From assembly GCA_032433765.1 (NCBI GenBank), contig JAVIAB010000159.1, positions 57,667,542-57,731,541 on the forward strand: DNA of 64,000 nucleotides, given 5' to 3'. This document shows, one piece after another, positions 60,001 to 64,000 of this stretch (positions within the stretch are counted from its first letter, which is position 1; the number at the start of each line of letters is the position of its first letter). A program made the translations under genes and the position numbers. This DNA comes from Megaustenia siamemsis (lineage: Eukaryota; Mollusca; Gastropoda; Stylommatophora; Ariophantidae). The notes under the pieces are model-generated. The model searched no databases, was not told the origin of the DNA, and saw only the letters and a program-made list of their open reading frames with translations.

Positions 60001-60995
60001 GGTCAAATATGTGTGGGCCTTCCATCTTATCATTCACACGTAAATCCAATAGAGCTAGTTTGGGGAACAGTCAAAGGGCAAGTAGCAGCTGACAATAAAA
60101 CCTTCAATGTACGCGATGTTAAGACACAAATCACGCCCTCTCAACGACAGACAAAGATCATTTGGCAAAATGTGAAAATATGACGCTTACTGTACTTAAT
60201 TTAAGCGACCCAATAATTTTTGCATTGACAGTATAAGAAATCCATGGAAATTCATTTCTTTAATATTCTTTTTTTAAATTTGCGCATAATTGTGACCAGT
60301 AGAAACTGTAAAGGGGCGTTGGTAGCCTAGTTGAGAAAACCACCCGACTATTCTACCGATGTTCGGACAACCGGTGTTCGATTCCTGTTGAAAACAGTGT
60401 GAATTGTACTCATGGTTGGAAAAAAAAAATACCCCAGTGGTTAACCCAGTCGCTGCAGAAATGGGTGCCATGGTAGTAGTACTCTGGGAAGGTGAGAAAT
60501 GCCGCCTCGCGTCGGGACTTTCGATGCTTGAAGCGATACTATCAAGAAATCTTCGAACACTTCTAGATAGGCGGTCGAGCACTTATGGGAGAACTCGCGT
60601 CTTAAGACGCCGATTAAAGTCTCGTACTTGACTTTACTTAATTTAACTGCAAACATTCAATATACTAATATCATTATGTGTATTTGTTTTTATATACCGC
60701 AAATAAGTACACATTACAACCGTCTATTTGTGTCCAATGATTTATATGTATATTGACGAGGGGTATGTGTTTTGGGATAGACTATATGTCCTCTGTGAAG
60801 TACTAGGCCTGGACACGATAATTGATGCGGTGTTTAACTAAAGATTAGCAACAAGATTTTAAATAACGTCCGTAAAATGCAAGGTAAGTAAAATTCAAAA
60901 TCCTATATTAGCTCATGGATTTTGTTTTCTTGGCAGGCTTGGAATTATTCACATATAATAGGTGCCTTAAAGACGAACTATCAATCAATAACTAA
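40731..60995 (+). CDS. Secreted Cys-rich tandem-repeat protein gene (six exons)
   Basis: Join of 40731-40800, 48064-48187, 51290-51411, 54177-54300, 58354-58475 and 60937-60995: 621 nt, 206 residues plus stop. All introns are GT-AG with phases 1, 2, 1, 2, 1, which match at every junction. Residues 1-23 form a signal peptide. The mature part has two 82-residue repeats, each encoded by a 124-nt (B) plus a 122-nt (A) exon. Cysteines fall at 33, 39, 64, 73, 82, 102 and again at 115, 121, 146, 155, 164, 184, then 197: spacing x5, x24, x8, x8, x19, x12. The GDFVHP-like start of the second B and its C-x5-C resemble the chitin-binding type-2 family, but one family cysteine is replaced, so the function (extracellular matrix or secreted defence/structural peptide) is open. 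Introns are large and full of transposons. A 3' AATAAA lies at 61285. Confidence 0.75.
40860..41042 (+). mobile_element. LINE E 3' fragment in intron 1
   Basis: [17 protein letters not shown], then the GAGACGGCACTCGGTGATG tail. It is shared with the left arm (4741-4890) and thus older than the duplication. Confidence 0.8.
41050..42130. repeat. Intron-1 minisatellite (42-bp and 37-bp subtypes)
   Basis: About seven 42-bp units (GTTTACATACTATTTTCTGA with GCATCATATTTCTTTCTG) are followed by about ten 37-bp units (TTCCCTGTTGGTGGTAAATT with ATACTATGTTTTCTTAG), grading into degenerate units near 42130. Each 37-bp unit contains a TTTTCTTAG acceptor-like and a G|GTAAAT donor-like string. The units resemble the exon 1/intron 1 junction itself (GTTGTTGGTAAGTTTAC). 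Confidence 0.88.
43076..43157. repeat. (TA)n microsatellite
   Basis: About 40 TA dinucleotides. The Tyr-Ile frames are artefacts. Confidence 0.98.
43230..43330 (+). mobile_element. Possible LINE scrap
   Basis: [19 protein letters not shown] resembles the 'AFQKMRNIL-NPFL' region of LINE C-termini. Flanking 43330-43700 gives no further support; 43710-43765 contains two poly-T runs. Confidence 0.35.
43766..44000. other. Unassigned repeat-like segment
   Basis: Follows two poly-T runs and ends with AGCCAAGATTTGAACTCAAG, whose reverse complement has a B-box-like GAGTTCAAATCTT; a degraded SINE is possible, but no second copy is in the window. Confidence 0.25.
44060..44300 (-). mobile_element. LINE C 3'-end fragment (degraded)
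   Basis: Matches the 3' ends at 32170-32400 and 46160-46400 (for example TCCCCATCATCT-CATCTCTGCTTC and TTGTCCTTTTCC-TGGGGATTC variants). Interrupted by stops. Confidence 0.75.
45483..45774 (+). mobile_element. Retroposon R, 5'-truncated copy
   Basis: Bounded by AAAACCACACT at 45472-45482 and again at 45775-45785, a target duplication inside LINE A2. The 3' half matches 21715-22368 and ends in ATAACCATAACCATAA, a short 6-bp tail. Confidence 0.85.
46155..46681 (-). mobile_element. Chimeric retro-insertion: repeat S fused to LINE C 3' end
   Basis: A 12-bp target duplication ACTTATGTTCTT (46143-46154 and 46682-46693) bounds the unit. From its 5' side (-), 46675-46540 is SINE-like repeat S (as at 24746-24930) and 46535-46160 is the LINE C 3' end with an (AGAAGT)-type tail. 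Elsewhere LINE C continues through the junction (32525) without repeat S, so the two were joined before or during this insertion. Confidence 0.8.
47175..47900 (-). mobile_element. LINE C middle fragment
   Basis: - strand blocks [20 protein letters not shown] (47895), [12 protein letters not shown] and the DDDIALP form of the 'FADDIALLS' motif, then the region equivalent to 32500-32760. The catalytic motif has changed and stops are frequent. It lies between LINE A2 and exon 2 in intron 1. Confidence 0.8.
48064..48187 (+). CDS. Exon 2 (type B) of Cys-rich repeat gene
   Basis: 124 nt between acceptor CTATGTCTATCCACAAG and donor GTGAGT. Phase 1 in, phase 2 out. Residues 24-65 start [10 protein letters not shown], continue KSVIAC and, after 24 residues, end NAVCQ. 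First Cys codon lies 26 nt after the acceptor, exactly as in exons 4 and 6. It overlaps a short - strand frame with no support. Confidence 0.75.
48422..49014. mobile_element. MITE with 11-bp TIRs and 7-bp target duplication
   Basis: Starts TAAGGTGACCA and ends TGGTCACCTTA; ATTTTTG flanks both sides (48415-48421 and 49015-49021). Inside are several CCGGGAC/CGGGAC words near both ends and a (TA)n tract at 48532-48563. No transposase. It sits in the intron after exon 2. Confidence 0.88.
49085..49680. repeat. 30-bp minisatellite
   Basis: Units AACAACTTCTTATTCATGTG and ATTTTAATCT, about 18 copies, more divergent after 49430. The 113-codon Thr/Ser/Tyr frame is an effect of the 30-bp period. Confidence 0.92.
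49785..50165 (+). mobile_element. LINE G 3' fragment
   Basis: + strand: [57 protein letters not shown] and [11 protein letters not shown]. It is closely related to 37872-38303 but begins just past the RNase H signature. Confidence 0.85.
50170..50955. other. Intron 2, nothing recognised
   Basis: AT-rich sequence with no repeat partner found. Confidence 0.4.
50957..51041. repeat. (TA)n microsatellite
   Basis: About 40 TA dinucleotides with a single ACATG interruption near the start. Confidence 0.98.
51290..51411 (+). CDS. Exon 3 (type A) of Cys-rich repeat gene
   Basis: 122 nt from acceptor ACGAAACAG to donor GTAAAG; phase 2 in, phase 1 out. Encodes [20 protein letters not shown], a 17-residue stretch containing [10 protein letters not shown], then SYT. 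Compared with exon 5, length is identical, and CxLPPP, CFP, Q, AP and all three Cys are conserved (C-x8-C-x19-C). Confidence 0.8.
51412..52000. other. Intron 3, first part
   Basis: The bases following exon 3 resemble those following exon 5 (GTAAA..., GCTTG-TT-TTTTAAT), consistent with exon-plus-intron duplication. The 112-codon + frame at 51528-51866 has no support. Confidence 0.45.
52005..52260 (-). mobile_element. LINE E 3' fragment
   Basis: - strand: [40 protein letters not shown], with the CATCATCATT tail at 52007-52018. Confidence 0.85.
52405..52700 (-). mobile_element. LINE E 3' fragment, second copy
   Basis: - strand: [40 protein letters not shown], then the GAGACGGCACTCG end and a CATCATCATC tail at 52410-52420. 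Same orientation as the previous copy. Confidence 0.85.
52960..53435 (+). mobile_element. LINE A 3'-end fragment
   Basis: + strand: [17 protein letters not shown] start, [35 protein letters not shown], then FGHVMRREQ and a GATGATGATGATG tail at 53420-53434. A block between the MRREQL and RDMITYS regions has been deleted. Confidence 0.85.
53436..53795. repeat. ~30-bp minisatellite
   Basis: Units ACAGGTCAACAAATATTACA and CAACTTTCTT, about 11 copies. It begins immediately at the end of the LINE A tail, so the tail may have seeded it. Confidence 0.9.
53797..53925 (-). mobile_element. SINE T fragment
   Basis: The - strand matches the body of the tRNA-headed SINE at 60314-60630 (GTAGTACT, GGTGAGAAATGCCGCCTC, GCTTGAAGC, ACTATC-AGAA). 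The tRNA head is absent, so it is 5'-truncated or partial. Confidence 0.75.
54177..54300 (+). CDS. Exon 4 (type B) of Cys-rich repeat gene
   Basis: 124 nt from acceptor TATGTCTTCTACAG to donor GTGAGT; phase 1 in, phase 2 out. Encodes (D)[15 protein letters not shown], then 24 residues including NNKYNEDVL before the last Cys and Q. HP-x3-N-C-x3-HQC resembles the core of chitin-binding type-2 domains. Cys positions are identical to exon 2. Confidence 0.82.
54301..55320. other. Intron 4, first part
   Basis: AT-rich sequence. Overlapping + frames at 55036-55314 have no recognised domain. Confidence 0.4.
55324..55858. repeat. 76-78-bp minisatellite
   Basis: Seven units with CACTCTCACCCACCACTAGC, ACAATTATGTAGGAGTCTGT and CAACATCTAT, differing by small indels (TTTTATA versus CTATA, CACGCG versus CCAGCG). 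Confidence 0.93.
55860..56875. other. Intron 4, nothing recognised
   Basis: A (CA)n tract at 56206-56223 and an AT-rich stretch. The 109-codon + frame at 55816-56145 starts inside the minisatellite and has no known domain. Confidence 0.4.
56880..58000 (-). mobile_element. Ancient LINE D fragment, second copy
   Basis: Collinear with 10560-11960 in the same orientation (for example GAGTTCATCAAGTGAAATTC, GGTTCATTATAGAGCG, CATCTAACG-AG-TAAA and GCACCATGCAATTTCTTTGG). Both are heavily decayed. Confidence 0.65.
58354..58475 (+). CDS. Exon 5 (type A) of Cys-rich repeat gene
   Basis: 122 nt from acceptor TTGTACGAGCCAG to donor GTAAAT; phase 2 in, phase 1 out. Encodes [20 protein letters not shown], then 17 residues ending QIQLYAPSC, and NRS. 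Length, phases and Cys positions equal exon 3. An alternative ATG frame overlapping here lacks the Cys pattern. Confidence 0.8.
58476..59510. other. Intron 5, first part
   Basis: No repeat partner or coding block recognised. Confidence 0.4.
59514..59695. repeat. 30-bp minisatellite (six copies)
   Basis: GACTGAAAGGTACCACAAAC and AATGCACTCC, near-identical units. It yields repeat frames on both strands that are artefacts. A separate two-copy repeat with CATACCACAAATTAGTTGAA follows at 59780-59850. Confidence 0.95.
59960..60183 (+). pseudogene. Tc1/mariner-like transposase C-terminal fragment
   Basis: An open + stretch (no ATG) reads [17 protein letters not shown], then [33 protein letters not shown], ending at TGA 60181-60183. 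'L-P-x-Y-H-x-x-x-N-P-I-E-L-x-W' is the typical block around the last catalytic acidic residue of IS630/Tc1/mariner DDE transposases. The upstream catalytic part and the TIRs are not visible. Confidence 0.8.
60314..60630 (+). mobile_element. tRNA-derived SINE T
   Basis: A tRNA-like head: A-box TAGCCTAGTTGAG (60327) and B-box GTGTTCGATTCC (60374). Then an A-rich linker and a body with GAGAAATGCCGCCTCGCGTC and a TTCGAACACTTCTAG block, ending TTAAGACGCC-ATTAAAGTC. A second, headless copy is at 53797-53925 (-). It lies in the last intron of the Cys-rich gene. Confidence 0.8.
60937..60995 (+). CDS. Exon 6 (terminal, truncated type B) of Cys-rich repeat gene
   Basis: Acceptor TTTGTTTTCTTGGCAG, then 59 nt to TAA at 60993-60995. 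Phase 1 in. Encodes (G)LELFTYNRC and LKDELSINN. The first Cys codon is 26 nt from the acceptor, exactly as in exons 2 and 4, then the second B cysteine is replaced by Ser and the frame stops. This completes the C-x12-C spacing after exon 5. Confidence 0.55.
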
Positions 60996-61284
60996 CATCG
61001 CGAGATTCTTGAGAGCAATAACTTAGTTATCACTAGTAGTCAACTATTGCGAGTATTAACGCGTTCGTGATGTCACAGCTCCTTCATTTTAAATCGCTTT
61101 CTGTTGCGGGCTATTTAATTTAAATTGACGTTTTCAAAGTCACAGTTTTCTACTCTACAGCATGTACACTATTTTGTTTTCCTCGCATTAAAAACACTAC
61201 TAAATGATTACAATTACCTATACTAATTGTATAAATTTTAAAGGCAGCTACTTTAAAGTAGAAAACGGCTACTTGTTGTATTAT

Positions 61285-61290
61285 AATAAA
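61285..61290 (+). terminator. Candidate polyadenylation signal
   Basis: AATAAA 290 bp after the stop codon of exon 6. Position is plausible for a 3' UTR, but the region is AT-rich and the motif could be chance. Confidence 0.3.
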
Positions 61291-61541
61291 TATAAAGTAT
61301 AATACAAAGTACACAATGACATTGCTTTCTCCCATCCCATAATTATTATGTGGTCGTTTCTTGATTATAGATGAGTTTGTTGCATTAGCGTTTATCTAAT
61401 TTCTGCAAGAAGGCCTTAACTCATTTCGTTGCATCACAATTATTTTATGCAACAATTTGTTTTCAAATCCATATCTTATTATTCTTCGATTAAATTCACT
61501 TGCTGCTTTCACAAAAGACGATCAGGCAAAGACGACGATTG

Positions 61542-61820
61542 AATTGACACAAAGACTAGAATTGACATAACCCTATCCTCTGTTTATTGTGTTCCAATTA
61601 GTGCAACATTATCGAACAGTGTATCTAAATTGACACAAAGACTGGAATTGACATAACCCTATCCTCTGTTTATTGTGTTCCAATTAGTGCAACATTATCG
61701 AACAGTGTATCTAAATTGACACAAAGACTGGAATTGACATAACCCTATCCTCTATCCTCTGTTTATTGTGTTCCAATTACTGCAACATTATCGAACAGTG
61801 TATCTAAATTGACCTAATGG
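61542..61820. repeat. 86-bp minisatellite
   Basis: Three units of 86 bp (AATTGACACAAAGACTGGAA, CCCTATCCTCTGTTTATTGT, CAACATTATCGAACAGTG), the third with a duplicated CTATCCTCT. Confidence 0.95.
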
Positions 61821-62039
61821 CCGGAATTGATGCGACAACAATTTTTTTTCTCAGTGTCTCCCAGTTACTGTAACTTCCACATACACCAACAATTACCGAT
61901 ATTATTGCATTCACTGTAGCATTGTCTTCATCTCTATCACGATTACCCAAAGCCAGGTTTTTTTTACGTTGCACAAATTATAGCAGTAACAAAGTAGCCA
62001 AACCATTTGTCCTGTGTTTACCAATCACGACATTTTTGT

Positions 62040-62880
62040 ATAAACAGACATCTTTATCTAGATTTCACAGTCGAAACATCTTCTATAAAATTACATTTTT
62101 TATCTCGACTCCATAGTCAATACAACTTATATAAAACTGCAACTTTATCTAGATTTCCCAGTCACGACAACTTATATAAATCTACATCTTTATCTAGATT
62201 TCTCAATCACAACTTATATAAATCTACATCTTTATCTAGATTTCTCAATCACAACTTATATAAATCTACATCTTTATCTAGATTTCTCAATCACAACTTA
62301 TATAAATCTACATCTTTATCTAGATTTCTCAATCACAACTTATATAAATCTACATCTTTATCTAGATTTCTCAATCACAACTTATATAAATCTACATCTT
62401 TATCTATATTTCTCAATCACAACGTACATAGACCTACATCTTTATTTAGATTTTCCAGTCACGACAACTTATATAAATCTACATCTTTATCTAGATTTCC
62501 CAGTCACGACAACTTATATAAATCTGCAGATTTATCTAGATTTCCCAGTCACGTCTACTTATATAAATCTACATTTGTATCTAAATTTCTCAATCACGAC
62601 AACTTATATAAATTTACATCTTTATCTAGATTTTCCAGTCACGACCACTTATATAAATCTACATCTTTATCTACATTTCCCAGTCACGACAACTTATATA
62701 AATTTACATCTTATATCTAGATTTTCCAGTCACGACCACTTATATAAATCTACATCTTTATCTAAATTTCTCAGTCACGGCAACTTATATAAATGTACAT
62801 CTTTATCTAAATTTCCCAGTAACGACAAATTATATAAATCTACATCTTTATCTCTATGTCCTAGTAACGGCAACTTATTC
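62040..62880. repeat. 42/45-bp minisatellite
   Basis: About 20 units: ACAACTTATATAAATCTACA, TCTTTATCTAGATTT, with either CTCAATCAC (42 bp) or CCCAGTCACGAC (45 bp). Both lengths preserve frame, so a 237-codon repeat frame is open on +; no gene is implied. Confidence 0.93.
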
Positions 62881-62924
62881 GTTGCAACAGAATGAAACAT
62901 TGACTTTTCATCATCATCAGTATG

Positions 62925-64000
62925 AATTACCTGGCCTGCTGCCGTAGGTGATCATGTCTCTCCACAACTCTCGATCTCGACAGTTATTTATCATTTATGT
63001 TGTTGAACTTCTGCCAAGCCATTCTCTTAAGCTGTCTGTTATTTTTTTTCTCTTTGCTTCCTTCTATCTCTTCGTCCCTCAATTGTCCCAGTTGTTACAA
63101 AATATTGCAGTTGTTCTCTTCTCATTACATGGCCAAAAATGATGATTGTTTCTCCCCAATATTGGAAATTAGCTTTCTTTTTGTTTTGACCTCTTTCAGA
63201 GCGTTTTCATTACTCTTATTAGCTGTCCATTGTATTCTCAACATGCTTCTGCAAAACCACACTACCACAGACTCAAGTGATGTTCTTGTCTGCTGTCCTA
63301 TTGTCCACGATTCACATCCATATATTAAGACTGGCTCTACATAACATTTAAGAACCTCTTTTTCTTGTTTCTACTGTCAAAAATGTATTGCATAGTATCT
63401 TCCTCATTTTTTTAAAGCTGCTTTTGCCTGCGCCATTCTGCAGCTCACCTCTTTTGTACATCTTCCGTCTGAGGTTAACAAAGTTCCCAAATATTTAAAT
63501 TCGTTTACCTGTTTTAAAATTGTTCCACTTATCTTTATTTTGCACTTAGGTGATGTCTTTTTCTTTGTTGTTACCATTACTACTGTCTTTTTGCTATTAA
63601 GGCTGAGGCCTTTGTTTTTGCTTTCTTTCACTATAATGTCTAACATTTCTTGTAACTCATTTTCACTCTTAGCGATTAAGACTGCATCATCAGCATACCT
63701 TAGATTATTTATATTATGTCGTCCAATTGGTGTTCCAGGCCACTCATGGATCTTAAAATAATCTCACTATAAATATTAAACAAATCTGGTGATAGCACAC
63801 AACCTTTCCTAAAACCCTGTTTTATTTGTTGAAACATGTCCAATTGGTTTCTTGTTCTTATGGCCGCTGTTTGTTGCCAGTACATGTTCTTTATTATTCT
63901 TAGATCATTGCTGTCTACGTTTATGCTTTCTAAAATGTTGATTATTTCTTGGTGCTTTACTTTATCAAATGATTTGGTATAAGCTATGAAACATAGGTAT
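62925..64000 (-). mobile_element. LINE A copy A3, truncated by window edge
   Basis: 3' end at left (CATCATCAT at 62909, GTAGGTGATCATGTCTCTCC). - strand reads LDIIVKESKNKGLSLNSKKT and [20 protein letters not shown] (63646-63404), then the YADD region near 63690, GVRQG region near 63810 and FIDYTKAFDKVK-equivalent at the right edge. Shifts occur near 63140, 63380 and 63740. RT continues beyond 64000. Confidence 0.9.

Noticed and set aside
61161..61207. Alternative terminal exon after a good acceptor (TTTTCTACTCTACAG) with phase-compatible CTLFCFP frame
   Set aside because: Phase fits, but its Cys spacing does not match the B-type pattern, whereas 60937-60995 does. Kept only as an alternative to test by RNA data.
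62007..62720. 237-codon + strand repeat frame as a gene
   Set aside because: Explained by 42- and 45-bp units; composition is low-complexity and no signal or domain is present.

Overview
The window looks like repeat-rich, intron-containing animal DNA, most likely from a mollusc. It holds no bacterial-style operons. The mollusc reading rests on a decayed receptor pseudogene of the leucine-rich-repeat/LDL-A GPCR type known from pond snail (GRL101-like), on many non-LTR retrotransposons with 'YxDD' reverse transcriptases, on tRNA-derived SINEs and on very abundant minisatellites. This assignment is inference. Almost all long open frames are retrotransposon pieces or artefacts of minisatellites whose period is a multiple of three.

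The most interesting item is a gene that no long ORF reveals. On the + strand six short exons (40731-40800, 48064-48187, 51290-51411, 54177-54300, 58354-58475, 60937-60995) join with matching intron phases into a 206-codon frame. Exon 1 encodes a signal peptide. The middle exons alternate between type B (124 nt) and type A (122 nt). Each B+A pair encodes exactly 82 residues with six cysteines at invariant spacing, so the protein is a secreted tandem Cys-rich repeat. Part of type B resembles a chitin-binding type-2 (peritrophin-A) domain. The promoter, exon 1 and the first part of intron 1 recur in inverted orientation at 5432-3735, giving a head-to-head pair about 35 kb apart. The exon-1 copies differ only at synonymous sites.

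Layout. 1-2153: tandem repeat and GRL101-like receptor pseudogene (-). 2484-3735: microsatellite and retroelement scraps. 3735-5432: left arm of the outer inverted duplication, with exon 1 copy (-). 5640-9260: nearly full-length but broken non-LTR element 'A' (+), interrupted by a dimeric tRNA-SINE. 9260-14870: decayed LINE fragments and a SINE. 14872-25867: an 11-kb palindrome whose arms (about 3.4 kb) carry 75-bp and 51-bp minisatellites, with a 70-bp array near its centre. 25892-28330: LINE B (-) and an RNase H fragment. 29290-31130: minisatellites split by a hAT-type DNA transposon remnant. 32160-33640: LINE C (-). 33846-35130: 62-bp array. 36166-38303: SINE, 102-bp array, RNase H LINE 'G'. 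38820-40078: LINE A pieces. 40080-42612: right arm of the outer duplication, including promoter and exon 1. 42612-48000: a (TA)n tract and a mosaic of nested retroelements inside intron 1. 48064-60995: the remaining exons, with introns holding a MITE, LINE ends, SINEs and minisatellites. 61540-64000: two arrays and LINE A (-), which runs off the edge.

Functionally there is one convincing host gene (secreted Cys-rich repeat protein), one host pseudogene (receptor), and a dense record of transposition. Several insertions still show target-site duplications, so their order can be read.
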